Shown piece after piece: positions 1 to 9,493 of a stretch of 64,000 nucleotides of DNA. This stretch comes from Symmachiella macrocystis (lineage in GTDB: Bacteria; Planctomycetota; Planctomycetia; Planctomycetales; Planctomycetaceae), in the NCBI RefSeq assembly GCF_007860075.1, contig NZ_SJPP01000003.1, positions 310,001-374,000 of the forward strand. The letters are read 5' to 3'. The notes under the pieces were generated by a model that was given only the letters and a program-made list of their open reading frames with translations, ran no database searches and was not told the origin of the DNA. A program made the position numbers and the translations under genes. How positions within the stretch are numbered: the first letter of the stretch is position 1; each line of letters begins with the position of its first letter.

Positions 1-1339
1 TGCCCTCAACCCCATTGGACGACCATTCCGACCACTCTTCCGGCTCGGTCAACGTCCGCAACAAAGCATGCTCGATCTCTTCACGATTCAACGGATCAAC
101 CAACAGTCCGTTACAACAATTCGCAATAATATCGCGCGGGCCGCCGTCATTTGTAGCGACAATCGGCAAACCGGTGGCCCCCGCCTCCAGCAGTGTCAAA
201 CCAAACGGCTCGGTCAGTGCGGGATTGATGAACACGCCCCGCGTCGATTCAGCCAAACGATACAAATCGGGTACATCTTCCGGCGCATGTGTTTTGGGAT
301 AGGCGACTTTACCATAAAGGTTGTACAGGTCGATGAGGTACAGCACATTGTCGATGACCGCCTGCTGCGCTTTGGGCAGGGAGCGAACGTCGTCGCGGGT
401 CCCCAGCACCAACACCAAATTCGCAATTTCCTGCAATTGCGGGCTTTCACCATAGACCTTGACCAGCATCTCCAAGTTTTTCCGCTCGTCCGGTCGGGCC
501 ACCGTGAGAATCATTGGCTTATCAGGCTCGCGGAGGAAGTGGCTTAACTCCTCGGCAATCGGACCGGGGCTCCACTTTTCATCGCGGGGATAAAACTGGG
601 CAAGATCAACGCCGGGAGGAATCACCTCCATCCGATCCGGCACGTAGTGGTCATAGAGTTCGTACTGTTGATGCACCTCTTGGTTGGTACTGGTGACTAC
701 CATCGAGGCAGTCTCGAGCGCCATTTCTTCGGCTTCGATTCGCGTGGTGAATTTGTACCGCTTTTCCAGAGTCTCCTCATCAATGCTGCCCAGCGAAAAC
801 CGTTGGCGTTTGACACGCCCCAGCGAGTGGCCAGTGAATACAAAGGGAATATGCAGCAATCGAGCCAATTGCGCGCCCACCAAGCCAGCATCGGCATAAT
901 GTCCATGAATGATGTCCGGCAATCCGGTCCGCTTAAAGTGCGGCAGCGTCTGGTCGATGAACATTTCTAGATAAGGCCACAACGACTCTTTGCGAAGATA
1001 GCGTTTGGGGCCGCACGGGATTCTGACGATTTTCGCGTTCTGTGAAATCGGCTCTTCTAATTGGGCGTAGTCGTCGTCGAGTTTGGGATCCAAGATCTGC
1101 CGCGTGAGCAACTCGACTTCACGAACGTGGGGGTGTTCCGCCAGTTCGCGTGCCAGTTCCAGCACGTATTTGACCTGCCCCCCCGTATCGGCGTCGCGCC
1201 CCAATTCCGGATTGCGTGCTCGAATCAAGCCATGAATGCTGATCAACGTGATCTTCAAATCTTCCGTTCGCGTGGAAGTCGCCAAGGAAATGCTGTCAGA
1301 TATCGATGCCTCAGCGCCGTTTGTCAATTCCGTGGACAT
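1..1339 (-). CDS. Sucrose-phosphate synthase-type GT4 glycosyltransferase (3' end outside window)
   Basis: Retaining GT4 glycosyltransferase, expected to make sucrose 6-phosphate from UDP-glucose and fructose 6-phosphate in the cytoplasm. I translated 446 residues; the frame stays open to the window edge, so the C-terminus is missing. The N-terminal half matches plant and bacterial [11 protein letters not shown] at 33-40, [11 protein letters not shown] ending at 55, LLTRQ near 78-82, an [16 protein letters not shown] block at 106-123, HGHYAD at 145-150 and GHSLGR at 170-175. The nucleotide-sugar half has PPGVD at 241, RPDERKN at 282 and the EPFGLTLLE (E-x7-E) motif at 377-385. The ATG at 1339 is preceded by GAGGTG. 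Sucrose synthase is the main alternative, but the N-terminal signature favours SPS. No sucrose-phosphatase domain is visible in the part present. Family assignment is firm; the exact substrate is inferred. Confidence 0.88.
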   Translation of the reverse strand, partial: MSTELTNGAEASISDSISLATSTRTEDLKITLISIHGLIRARNPELGRDADTGGQVKYVLELARELAEHPHVREVELLTRQILDPKLDDDYAQLEEPISQNAKIVRIPCGPKRYLRKESLWPYLEMFIDQTLPHFKRTGLPDIIHGHYADAGLVGAQLARLLHIPFVFTGHSLGRVKRQRFSLGSIDEETLEKRYKFTTRIEAEEMALETASMVVTSTNQEVHQQYELYDHYVPDRMEVIPPGVDLAQFYPRDEKWSPGPIAEELSHFLREPDKPMILTVARPDERKNLEMLVKVYGESPQLQEIANLVLVLGTRDDVRSLPKAQQAVIDNVLYLIDLYNLYGKVAYPKTHAPEDVPDLYRLAESTRGVFINPALTEPFGLTLLEAGATGLPIVATNDGGPRDIIANCCNGLLVDPLNREEIEHALLRTLTEPEEWSEWSSNGVEG

Positions 1340-1458
1340 GTTCACCTCAATTGAATTCAGGATCGTCATGCGAGCAGTGTGAATTATTTATAATACCGTT
1401 TTCACAAAGCGTACGCATCTATCGTGTTGAATTGCCGCGTCCATGCAGGTTGAGCCGT

Positions 1459-2958
1459 TTACAAATTTGCTGATCCTCCGTCATCGCCGGGCGGCTGATG
1501 TTCCTTTCTCATCAAGTCGAACACAGTTTTGACCGGCGAAAATACGTCGATGGGAACTTCGACGAAAACGGTATTCCAACCCGACATCGTCCCGTTCCAC
1601 AACCCCGGTCGTTCCAAGACCGTGGCGAATTCCCCCCCCACCCGCTTGCGCGTGATGATCGCTCGGTCATGATCTACAAAGTTCCGCAGATCAAATAATT
1701 CGCCGTTTTCGTCCCGTACTGCTGCGGCAATGAACACCGGATTGAAATGGGTGGCTTTACCAAAAATCGCCTGTTGAGCGGAGTCGTCCGCATTCACTTC
1801 AGCCGACTCGACGATCTCCGCTGAAATGGTGCCATCCGGTTTCTGCACCCAAAACGGACCTCCGCCCGGCTCCCCCACATTTTCGACCATACCACACACA
1901 CGGAGCGGGCGTCGCAATTGCGCGATGAGCGATGCACGCAAGACTTGTTGGTCAGTGGTTTCTGATTGCGTGGAATCTGGAAATGTGACCTTCACAAAAT
2001 CAGCGGCAGCAGACACGGCGGCGGCGTCTCCAGTTTCGAGAGCCCGCAGGTGTTGGTGAATGGCTGCTTGCAGACGGACGAGATATCCACCTAAAACCTG
2101 CATCCACTTGACGGAGGCGTCTTGTGCATGTTCGTGGCCGACATTGTCGATGTTTTTGACAAAAACCAAGTCGCCCTGAACCTCATGCAGATTCTCGACC
2201 AACGCGCCGTGCCCGCCCGGACGCATGACCGGTTGCCCTAGTTCATCGCGCAACAGTTCTCCGGCATCATCCAAAGCAATCGTGTCGGTCGAGGGATGTT
2301 GCACAGAAAACCCAACATCGAGGGAAACGCCATCGCGTCCCGCAGCAAATTTCCGCAACTGCTCGGCAAACAATTCGACGTGGTCCCCACCGACGGTAAA
2401 ATGCGCCTTCAGCGGTTTGCCTTCCGCTCCAAATCCCGCTTGTGCTTCCAACAGATGCTCTTCGAAGGGTGTCCGCGCCTGGTCGGGATACTTATGAAAC
2501 TTCACCAAGCCTTTGGGAAGCCTTCCAAAATCGAGACCGGGTGAGGAGATGACCGCATTCACCACGTCATCGTCACCGGCAGTGGATGACTGATCGTTGA
2601 GGTCAATGCCCTGTTCCGTGAACCAGCGATGCACATCATCGGCGAATGCGAACTGATCCAACGCCTCACGAAACCGCTGCTTGTCTTCATCCGAGGCCAC
2701 TGCAAACATGCGTGTTGCCGCACCGGAGGCGGGAACAAACTTCAACCACCGTCCCGCGTCGACCGATGCACGGTGCATGGCGATTAAGTCGCTGTGCACA
2801 TCCGCGGGCAATTGCTCAATCCCATCGCCGATAGTACATGGTCGGACCAACACAGGCGCCGGAGGCCGGTTCGCCATTTGAGCCTGTTGCCGTTGTACCT
2901 CTTCAAGATTCACGCCATATTGCCGCCAGAATTCCTGGTCAGCATCAGTAAACGACAT
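1459..2958 (-). CDS. DUF4301 family protein
   Basis: 499-residue protein of the DUF4301 family, whose biochemical function is not established. The N-terminal third carries KFVPASGAATRMF (about residues 73-85), a glycine-rich segment followed by Arg that resembles the nucleotide-binding loop of sugar nucleotidyltransferases. Further on are KGLVKFHKYP and RTPFEEHLLEA, which also recall that fold. This makes a nucleotidyltransferase-like role a reasonable inference, not a demonstrated one. No signal peptide or membrane segment, so probably cytoplasmic. An ATG 12 bases upstream (2970) is possible; I prefer 2958 because the protein then starts MSFTDADQEF, like family members as I remember them. 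It lies between the PP2C phosphatase gene and the sucrose-phosphate synthase gene on the same strand, so a link to sugar metabolism is conceivable. Confidence 0.85.
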   Translation of the reverse strand: MSFTDADQEFWRQYGVNLEEVQRQQAQMANRPPAPVLVRPCTIGDGIEQLPADVHSDLIAMHRASVDAGRWLKFVPASGAATRMFAVASDEDKQRFREALDQFAFADDVHRWFTEQGIDLNDQSSTAGDDDVVNAVISSPGLDFGRLPKGLVKFHKYPDQARTPFEEHLLEAQAGFGAEGKPLKAHFTVGGDHVELFAEQLRKFAAGRDGVSLDVGFSVQHPSTDTIALDDAGELLRDELGQPVMRPGGHGALVENLHEVQGDLVFVKNIDNVGHEHAQDASVKWMQVLGGYLVRLQAAIHQHLRALETGDAAAVSAAADFVKVTFPDSTQSETTDQQVLRASLIAQLRRPLRVCGMVENVGEPGGGPFWVQKPDGTISAEIVESAEVNADDSAQQAIFGKATHFNPVFIAAAVRDENGELFDLRNFVDHDRAIITRKRVGGEFATVLERPGLWNGTMSGWNTVFVEVPIDVFSPVKTVFDLMRKEHQPPGDDGGSANL

Positions 2959-3033
2959 CAATAAATCCATCCTGAATGACTCTGTTGTGTTAAGGAGAAG
3001 TTGGCATCGCGCTCAATACATCCTACGGTGCAT

Positions 3034-4020
3034 TTAACGGGACACAACTTTGCTGGGAGTTGCGACTGGAATCGTGGCAGCCTGAGGGGCCGAATCAATT
3101 TTCTCCCCACCGCCCAGCTCCGCAGCCCCCGTCTCCTGTGCGACTTCCTGATCCTGCACCAACGGTTTCTGTTTTGTATCATGAAAACGCGCGACCGCAA
3201 CGGTAATGTTGTCTGCCCCGCCGGCGGCATTGGCCTTGTTGACCAAGTCTTCACAGACTTCCCGCGCAGAATGCCGTTTATGCAAGATGTCGGCGATCTC
3301 GTCATCAGTCACATGTTTGTGCAAACCATCGGTACAAAGCAGCAACGTATCGCCGATGGACAAACTGGAATTGTAAACCTTGGGATCGATGTCAGGCGAT
3401 TTTCCTCCCACGACATTCCACAGCGCCCCTCCGCCGAGCGACTCCTGAGCATCGGCGATCGTACACTCCCCGGCATCGACGCGCGCTTGGGCCAAGGTGT
3501 GATCTTGGGTGACCTGCTGCAATTCGCCGTCATGGCTGAGATAGCAACGGCTATCCCCAACATGCACGACATGCAATGCGGGCCAGTTGACGATCGCAAC
3601 GGTCAACGTCGTTCCCATCCCCTGTTTCGCTACGTTCCACTCAGCTTCATCGTGAATGCGTCGCTGACAAGATTTGAGCGCTGTGACCAAATCAGCAAAG
3701 AGCAAGCGTTGATCATCACGTTCGGCAGCATGGCCGAATGCGGACCAGTACATGCGGTTGACCATGCAGTTGATTGTCTCATCAACGGCTAACGTACTCG
3801 CCCGGCTACCAGCTGCGGGATTCCCCAAACCATCGGCCACCAGCAGAACTTTTCCCTGCGAATCGCCCGAGACCTTGGAATAATCATCATAACTCAGTGA
3901 GGTCGACTGAATTCGCACAGCTTTGACCAGATCGGCGACCAGATACTGATCGTCGTTCTCGGCCCGCCGGCGCCCCATGTCCGTCTTTGCAAAGCAATCC
4001 ATTTTACTGAGATTCATCAT
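3034..4020 (-). CDS. PP2C-type (PPM) serine/threonine protein phosphatase
   Basis: 328-residue metal-dependent protein phosphatase that removes phosphate from Ser/Thr. PPM motifs occur in order: RRRAENDDQY (about 18-27), LLVADGLGN (59-67; Asp-Gly metal ligand), GTTLTVA (about 145), HVGDSRCYL (about 161), LLLCTDGLHKH (about 235) and GGADNITVAVARF (about 280). Together these supply the usual Asp metal ligands. There is no transmembrane segment; the last 40 residues are Ala/Pro-rich and look like a tail. The start is supported by AAGGAAGGA eight bases before the ATG. Planctomycetes encode many Hanks-type kinases, so a partner kinase is likely elsewhere; none is in this window. Confidence 0.93.
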   Translation of the reverse strand: MMNLSKMDCFAKTDMGRRRAENDDQYLVADLVKAVRIQSTSLSYDDYSKVSGDSQGKVLLVADGLGNPAAGSRASTLAVDETINCMVNRMYWSAFGHAAERDDQRLLFADLVTALKSCQRRIHDEAEWNVAKQGMGTTLTVAIVNWPALHVVHVGDSRCYLSHDGELQQVTQDHTLAQARVDAGECTIADAQESLGGGALWNVVGGKSPDIDPKVYNSSLSIGDTLLLCTDGLHKHVTDDEIADILHKRHSAREVCEDLVNKANAAGGADNITVAVARFHDTKQKPLVQDQEVAQETGAAELGGGEKIDSAPQAATIPVATPSKVVSR

Positions 4021-4090
4021 CTCTTACGTCCTTCCTTTTCCCCCGTGAGAAACCCCTGTGCACATTTCCAGCATCTACTACGCTGATAAC

Positions 4091-4321
4091 TCAGTCCGCC
4101 TCACATTGTTTGACTGGTCGATAACCATCCAACGTGGTTTCCTCCCGACCATCCACTGTGAACAGAAAACCACCAGGATCGGCTTCAATGCGACCACATC
4201 GCAGACCTTGTTGGCAAAAATTGCTTTGAATGTGCTCAGCAATCGATCGCTTTTGCACAGTCACAGCCCATTCTCGTCGACCGATCGTGCGTACGCTCAT
4301 ACGGGGTGATTCAATAACCAC
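4091..4321 (-). CDS. Small hypothetical protein (76 aa, GTG start)
   Basis: Not recognised. A GTG at 4321 is preceded by AAGGAG with a 4-base spacer, which is the best start; an ATG at 4300 and an open frame reaching back to 4444 are alternatives. The product contains a run rich in beta-strand-type residues (REWAVTVQKRSIAEHI) and a DGREETTLDGYRP segment near the C-terminus, with two cysteines in FCQQGLRCG. There is no signal peptide or membrane helix. It lies just upstream of the PP2C gene on the same strand with a 70-base gap, so the two may be co-transcribed. The Shine-Dalgarno and amino acid composition support a real gene, but it is short. Confidence 0.5.
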   Translation of the reverse strand: MVIESPRMSVRTIGRREWAVTVQKRSIAEHIQSNFCQQGLRCGRIEADPGGFLFTVDGREETTLDGYRPVKQCEAD

Positions 4322-4592
4322 AAGACTCCTTATGTTAAACAAGACGGACATTTCGTGTCGCTGCACAGCGACCTGACAGCAATAGTGCAAACCGCGTGCC
4401 AGGACCGCGAGAATTGAAATCGCTCCGACGGTCGACCTTTCCATACCACTGCAAAAGACATTGTCTCAATTCACCAAGCTGTATGAACGACGGTATCAGC
4501 CGAGGCACACTTATGCGTAAAATGAATTCGCATGAGTTCGACAAACCCGAATCTAAAACAAAAAAACAATTCGACACGAGTAAGGATGTAGG

Positions 4593-5537
4593 ATGGCTGA
4601 GGAACCAGGCAAGATTTTACTCCCTGACGGCACCGTCGCGAGTGCCGAAGAGGATACGACCACCGAGCGGGGAAAGGATCGCAACTGGGAAGAGGGCCAA
4701 TACATTCCCGTGATCGTTAAACGCAGCGACGAAGTCCGTCGGCATCCCGACGACTCGTTGGAGCACGCGATCGACGACGGCTTAGAACAACTCAAACGCC
4801 CGACCGTTTCGCTGTTCTTGTCAGCCATTGCAGCAGGCTTGACTGTCGGCTTTTCTGCGATGGCCGTAGCAGTCGTCACGCAGGCCGTTGCCCCACTGGA
4901 ATCAACCTTGCTGACGCGAATCGCCACGGCAGTTGTGTATCCGTTGGGATTTGTTTTGTGTGTCATGAGCGGAGCACAGCTCTACACCGAACACACCGCC
5001 ACAGCCGTCTATCCGCTGCTTGACCGCCAAGCAACTTTTAAAATGTTGCTCCGATTGTGGGTCATTGTGATTGCCGGCAATCTCTTAGGGGCGGCGGCGA
5101 GTGCGTCTTTGTTAACAATGACTGAAACGGTCATTCAAGCCAAGGCGGGTTATGTGGCGATCGGACACCATTTGGTGGAGTTCGATGCCTTTTCACTCAT
5201 TGTCAGCGCACTACTCGCCGGCTGGTTGATGGCCCTTGGCGCTTGGCTGGTGATCTCCACAAGAATCGGCTTTAGCCAGATGGTTTCGATCTACGTGGTG
5301 ACGTTCCTCATCGGATTGGGAGGACTGCACCACTCCATCGCCGGCTCTGCCGAAATGTTTACTGCACTGTTCATCAGCGACGAATTCACGCTCCGGCAGA
5401 CCATGCGATTCATTGGTCTGGCGCTATTCGGAAATCTAATCGGGGGCAGCCTGTTTGTCGGAGTGCTGAATTACGCTCATATCCGCAAAACGCAACCTGC
5501 CAGCGAAGCATCCTCCATCAAGACTGAGGATTCGTAA
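4593..5537 (+). CDS. Formate/nitrite transporter (FNT) family channel
   Basis: 314-residue integral membrane protein of the FNT family, pentameric channels for small monovalent anions such as formate, nitrite or hydrosulfide. An unusually long hydrophilic N-terminus (about 65 residues, acidic) precedes the conserved entry HPDDSLEHAIDDGLEQLKRP. About six hydrophobic segments follow, with GLTVGFSAMAVAVV in the first and the family hallmark HHSIAGSAEMFTALF near residue 250. The central HHxIAG element is intact. Start ATG at 4593 has AAGGA six bases upstream. The gene stands alone. The sequence does not settle the substrate; the YfdC-like branch of the family also has a long N-terminus. Confidence 0.9.
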   Translation: MAEEPGKILLPDGTVASAEEDTTTERGKDRNWEEGQYIPVIVKRSDEVRRHPDDSLEHAIDDGLEQLKRPTVSLFLSAIAAGLTVGFSAMAVAVVTQAVAPLESTLLTRIATAVVYPLGFVLCVMSGAQLYTEHTATAVYPLLDRQATFKMLLRLWVIVIAGNLLGAAASASLLTMTETVIQAKAGYVAIGHHLVEFDAFSLIVSALLAGWLMALGAWLVISTRIGFSQMVSIYVVTFLIGLGGLHHSIAGSAEMFTALFISDEFTLRQTMRFIGLALFGNLIGGSLFVGVLNYAHIRKTQPASEASSIKTEDS

Positions 5538-5884
5538 ACTGCGGGGCGGAACATGCGGCCTCTAGCAGAAGAGAGGAGCGCATAAAAATGGCCCGCGAAT
5601 TGGCAGGCGCTCGCCTTGGGTAAACCCAAGCTGCCAACTCAAACGGACCACAAGTAGACTAACGTGCTCTGTTGCATGTTGCAACAATAATCTCTCGTTT
5701 TTTTCGCAGCCGAGTGAAACATCAGCCAAACGGGCGTCCACGACTCACCACGACATGAATCAACCCGATTAAAGAATTCCGACCATCGCCAACCACGGCA
5801 TCCCAGCCAAGCTCAGACCGTTGGGACCCGCTTGCTCCGGAATTTGGTTTTGTGTCAACGAACTGGCAACGTTCCAGTCCCAAT
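5538..5884. other. Intergenic stretch, no gene seen
   Basis: Separates the FNT gene from the tRNA-Leu terminator. Apart from the hairpin at 5601-5636 I see no coding signature, promoter pair or repeat unit in it. Confidence 0.6.
5601..5636. repeat. Two-tier inverted repeat downstream of the FNT gene
   Basis: TGGCAG (5601-5606) pairs with CTGCCA (5631-5636), and inside it CTTGGG (5615-5620) pairs with CCCAAG (5625-5630) around a TAAA loop; eight bases on one side remain unpaired. It starts 64 bases after the FNT stop codon. There is no T-run, so it is not a classical intrinsic terminator; it could stabilise the mRNA 3' end. Confidence 0.5.
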
Positions 5885-5922
5885 AAAAAAACGACTCACA
5901 GCGAATTGCCGTGAGTCGTTTT
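5885..5922 (-). terminator. Intrinsic terminator after tRNA-Leu
   Basis: Read on the minus strand, ACGACTCAC pairs with GTGAGTCGT across an 11-base loop (arms at 5891-5899 and 5911-5919), followed by six T. A/T pairs flank the stem and extend it. It begins about 10 bases beyond the 3' end of the tRNA and is well placed to end that transcript. Confidence 0.88.
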
Positions 5923-5931
5923 CTACCAAAG

Positions 5932-6016
5932 TGCCCAAGAGAGGACTTGAACCTCCACGGGATTATCTCCCACTAGGTCCTGAACCTAGCGCGTCTGCCA
6001 ATTCCGCCACTTGGGC
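5932..6016 (-). tRNA. tRNA-Leu, anticodon CAG
   Basis: 85-nt class II tRNA. Acceptor GCCCAAG pairs with CTTGGGC, with discriminator A. The D-arm has the GGCAGA element. The anticodon stem CTAGG/CCTAG encloses TTCAGGA, giving anticodon CAG. The long variable arm (GTGGGAGATAATCCCGT) is typical of tRNA-Leu, and the T-loop is GTTCAAGTC. CCA is not encoded. An intrinsic terminator follows directly. Confidence 0.96.
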
Positions 6017-6249
6017 TGGGCTGGTGTACTTGCTGCAATTTCTTTTCAGCAAAGCACTTGTGTGGGCCAATCCGTGTTCAATCTCCCTCTTCGCGGGCAA
6101 CGCTTACGCGAGACCCTTTGAGAATTTACCACAGATCGTGCCGGTCCAAACGTCTTGCGAGCGTTGGGACTCCGAGCATTATACAGATTCGTTCTCAGGT
6201 TTCTACTGTGAAAACCGACAAACATTTCGCCATGCGTGGATGTCGATCG

Positions 6250-7116
6250 CTAACGTGATTCCAACATCAATCCGACCGCTTCCGGCAGCCATCCGCTGTT
6301 CCAGGAATGTTCCCGTTTCGGGCCGTTGCGGTAGAGATGTTTGATTTTCAATTCGTCCATCAAAGCATGAACGGCGGTGTGCTGTTGTTGGAAGCCGCCG
6401 TAGCCGGTGAGGATTAGCCGGGGTGATTTTTGCAAGAGGAGGGCGCGTTTTTTCAGAAGCGACGTCACGCGGTACTTTTCGAAATTCTCCTGCGTACCAA
6501 AAATCGGTCCCATCCCGTACTTGTTCGGCTGAGCAACCATCAACGGGGCATCCCACGAGGCTGCCTGGCTGAACAGTTTCGGATGCCGCAACAACAGGCT
6601 ATAGGCCCCGTACCCCGATTTGCTAAAACCAACCAGCAACCGGCCGCCTGGGGTCGCGTCGGCCGGGTAGGCTTGTTCTACAATCGGGACGACGACTTTT
6701 ATGAAATAGGACTCCTGGCGAATCGTCAAATCGTGGGGGTGATCGGCATACCATGGGAGCGCCGAAAACGTGGGAAATACACAAATCAGACGATGCTGAT
6801 TATGCAAATCATGCTTCACGACTTCCGCCACGGGGTCTCCCCAGCGCTGTCCGTTCCCCGCCTCCACCGGCAAGACGTACAACACCTTAAACTTCTCGTC
6901 CGGTTTTCGCTCGCGCGGCAGCAAGATGCGAATTTGCGTTTCGCCGGCCTGGTAGGGCGAAGCCACAGTGTGCAGTTGCACTTCGTGTTTCTCTTGCTGA
7001 GCGGTTGAGATCGAAACCTTCTCATCCGCGATCACTGATTCCAAAACCGCCTGATGCAGGACGAGCAACGTCGTCATCCCACTCAGCAGCAACGCGCGGT
7101 GTTGGTCGTGTGTCAT
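6250..7116 (-). CDS. Secreted esterase, esterase-D/feruloyl-esterase-like alpha/beta hydrolase
   Basis: 288-residue alpha/beta hydrolase with a probable N-terminal signal (hydrophobic LLLSGMTTLLVLHQAV, residues 9-24). The core reads ILLPRE...FKVLYVLPVEAG, a pattern of the putative-esterase family (PF00756). The nucleophile elbow is GFSKSGYGAYSLLLRHP (about 168-184) with Ser in G-x-S-x-G, and the C-terminal catalytic His is likely in REHSWNSGWLPEA. This family hydrolyses acyl esters of sugars or small thioesters; the true substrate cannot be read from the sequence. AGAGG sits eight bases before the ATG. It is a single gene, divergent from the hydrolase gene at 7334. Confidence 0.85.
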   Translation of the reverse strand: MTHDQHRALLLSGMTTLLVLHQAVLESVIADEKVSISTAQQEKHEVQLHTVASPYQAGETQIRILLPRERKPDEKFKVLYVLPVEAGNGQRWGDPVAEVVKHDLHNQHRLICVFPTFSALPWYADHPHDLTIRQESYFIKVVVPIVEQAYPADATPGGRLLVGFSKSGYGAYSLLLRHPKLFSQAASWDAPLMVAQPNKYGMGPIFGTQENFEKYRVTSLLKKRALLLQKSPRLILTGYGGFQQQHTAVHALMDELKIKHLYRNGPKREHSWNSGWLPEAVGLMLESR

Positions 7117-7333
7117 GGGCCAGACCTCTGTAACTTGATTGCATGCGACATCGAAAACGTGTTCGGGAACCCTCCACTGCTTCTGTGGTGCTGTCCAGTG
7201 GCCATCCGTACGCCCACTGTATCACGTGCGACTGCGCCGGGCTATAATTACAGAGACTAGCAGTCGCAGCAGAAGGTTTGTCGCGACGGCTTCACCAAGA
7301 GAACGAATTGCTCAAGTCATAGAGGATTAGATC

Positions 7334-9451
7334 ATGATGCGCGGCGGTATGCGATTGGCCATTTTATTGGGTGTCTTGTGCGGATTGACGGGGCGGAGTT
7401 GGGCGGAAGAGAAAACCAGCGTCGACACCACGCGGGGCGACCGCATGCTCAAGGAGTATTTCCGTACCGAAACCGCGAAGATCTCCGACGTCTCTTTAAA
7501 AGACATCAAAACCGCCGAGGACTGGAAAGCTCATCGCGAATTGTTCCACGCTCAATTACAGGAAATGCTCGGCCTCGATCCGTTGCCGGAAAAAACGCCC
7601 CTGGAGGCGGTCGTTACCGGTACTGTGCAACATGAAGAGTTCACCGTCGAGAAAGTGCAGTTCCAATCACGTCCCGGTTTGTATGTCACGGGCAATTTGT
7701 ATCTTCCCAAAAACCTCGACAAACCGGCGCCGACGATCCTCTACGTCTGCGGTCACGGCCGAGTCAAAAAGAACGGCATCAGTTACGGCAACAAGACACA
7801 CTATCAACACCACGGTGCATGGTTCGCCCGCAACGGCTATGTCTGCTTGATGATCGACACGTTGCAGCTGGGTGAAATCGAAGGACTGCACCACGGGACG
7901 CACAACAAGGGGATGTGGTGGTGGAATGCTCGCGGCTATACGCCGGCGGGTGTGGAAGCCTGGAATTGTGTGCGTGCGATCGATTACTTGCAGTCGCGCA
8001 AGGAAGTCGATCCAGAGCGGATTGGCGCGACGGGACGTTCCGGCGGCGGTGCTTATACGTGGTGGATTGCCGCTTTGGATGAACGGATCAAAGTCGCCGT
8101 ACCGGTGGCCGGCATCACCGATCTGGAGAATCATGTCATTGATGGCGTCGTCGAGGGGCATTGCGACTGCATGTTCATGGTGAACACCTATCGCTGGGAC
8201 TACGCACAGGTTGCCGCTCTGGTTGCTCCACGTCCACTATTGATCTCCAATACCGACAAGGACCGGATTTTCCCGCTCGACGGCGTGGTTCGCGTGCATG
8301 AGCAAGTCCGCATAATCTACGACTTACTCGGAGCGGGCAATAAACTTGGGCTGCAAATTGTTGAAGGACCGCATGCCGACACGCAGGTGCTGCGGATTCA
8401 TGCGTTTCAATGGTTCGATCGTTTCCTCAAAGGGGACACGCCGCTGATCGAAACGGCGGCAACAAAATTCTTCACGCCGGAGCAGTTGCGAGTTTTTGAA
8501 GAGAACCCGACTGACGAGAAAAACACGACCATTCACGAATCCTTTACCCAAACAGCAGACCGGCCCGAGGCGATCACGACCGATTCGCAATGGAAGGCTG
8601 CTCGCGATGGCTGGCTGACAGCACTACGGGAAAAATCATTCCGCGCCTGGCCCCAAGAAGAGACCGCTGAGGCGAAATCACTCGACCTAAAACCGGCCTT
8701 TTCCGTTGCTCGCGAAGGCGTGCACTTTAGCGCCTATGATTTCACTTCGCAGGAGAATGTCGAACTACGGTTGTATGTCACGTATCGTGAGGGCTTAAAG
8801 CCGAGTGAACTGGATCTCGTCGTGATGAACGTTCTCGACGAATCGGGCTGGAAGGATTTCCTGGCGATGATGCGTCCGCAGTTTGCCGAGCAACTGGTGG
8901 GAGAACAACTGCCTGAGGGCGACAAAAAGGCGTTTGAGGAACAACGCGACATGTTCAAAAGTTTCAAGTGGGGTATGGCCTATGTCGCGCCGCGTGGCGT
9001 TGGCCCCACGATCTGGAATCAAGACAAAAAGAAGGCAACGCACATTCGCCGACGGTTTATGTTATTGGGACAAACCATCGACGGTATGCGAGTCTGGGAC
9101 ATCCGCCGCGCAGCACAAGCCCTGGAAACGATTGACGGATTCCAAGACGTACCGCTGTGGTTACAAGCACACGGCCCCTCGGCGGGACTGGCGTTGTACG
9201 CCTCTCTATATGAACCGGCGGTCAAGCGGTTGGATCTCTATAATCTGCCCACATCGCATCACGACGGTCCGACGTTCCTCAATGTGCTGCGATATTTGGA
9301 CGTCCCGCAAGCGGTCGCCATGGCTGCCGAGAACACCCAAGTGCGAATTTACGACGGCGAAGCTGCACATTGGCAATTCGCGGCGGACACCGCTAAGAAC
9401 CTAGGCTGGGATAAGAAGCAGTTGCAAATCCGCAAACCTCCCCAAAAGTAA
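7334..9451 (+). CDS. Secreted alpha/beta hydrolase, acetyl-xylan-esterase-like
   Basis: 705-residue exported protein. Signal peptide MMRGGMRLAILLGVLCGLTG...SWA with cleavage near residue 24. The first half is a complete alpha/beta hydrolase: YVCGHG oxyanion region (about 137), GATGRSGGGAYTWW nucleophile elbow with Ser in G-R-S-G-G (about 236), Asp in NTDKDRIFP (about 300) and His in EGPHADTQ (about 338). This resembles acetyl-xylan esterase/abhydrolase family 7 enzymes common in planctomycetes. The second half (about 390-700) lacks an obvious motif but again has hydrolase-like secondary structure, including PLWLQAHGPSAGLALYASLYEP, so it may be a degenerate duplicate. GAGG lies eight bases before the start. 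A TATAAT at 7243-7248 may be its -10 element, but no good -35 is visible. It likely shares a transcript with the kelch-like gene 42 bases downstream. Confidence 0.82.
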   Translation: MMRGGMRLAILLGVLCGLTGRSWAEEKTSVDTTRGDRMLKEYFRTETAKISDVSLKDIKTAEDWKAHRELFHAQLQEMLGLDPLPEKTPLEAVVTGTVQHEEFTVEKVQFQSRPGLYVTGNLYLPKNLDKPAPTILYVCGHGRVKKNGISYGNKTHYQHHGAWFARNGYVCLMIDTLQLGEIEGLHHGTHNKGMWWWNARGYTPAGVEAWNCVRAIDYLQSRKEVDPERIGATGRSGGGAYTWWIAALDERIKVAVPVAGITDLENHVIDGVVEGHCDCMFMVNTYRWDYAQVAALVAPRPLLISNTDKDRIFPLDGVVRVHEQVRIIYDLLGAGNKLGLQIVEGPHADTQVLRIHAFQWFDRFLKGDTPLIETAATKFFTPEQLRVFEENPTDEKNTTIHESFTQTADRPEAITTDSQWKAARDGWLTALREKSFRAWPQEETAEAKSLDLKPAFSVAREGVHFSAYDFTSQENVELRLYVTYREGLKPSELDLVVMNVLDESGWKDFLAMMRPQFAEQLVGEQLPEGDKKAFEEQRDMFKSFKWGMAYVAPRGVGPTIWNQDKKKATHIRRRFMLLGQTIDGMRVWDIRRAAQALETIDGFQDVPLWLQAHGPSAGLALYASLYEPAVKRLDLYNLPTSHHDGPTFLNVLRYLDVPQAVAMAAENTQVRIYDGEAAHWQFAADTAKNLGWDKKQLQIRKPPQK

Positions 9452-9493
9452 CCCACCCGGCACTTGGCACAATCCAGTATTTCAGAGGACATG

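Noticed and set aside
3001-3792. 263-residue open frame on the plus strand
   Set aside because: Antisense to the PP2C gene, no Shine-Dalgarno and no protein motif; explained by codon bias of the real gene.
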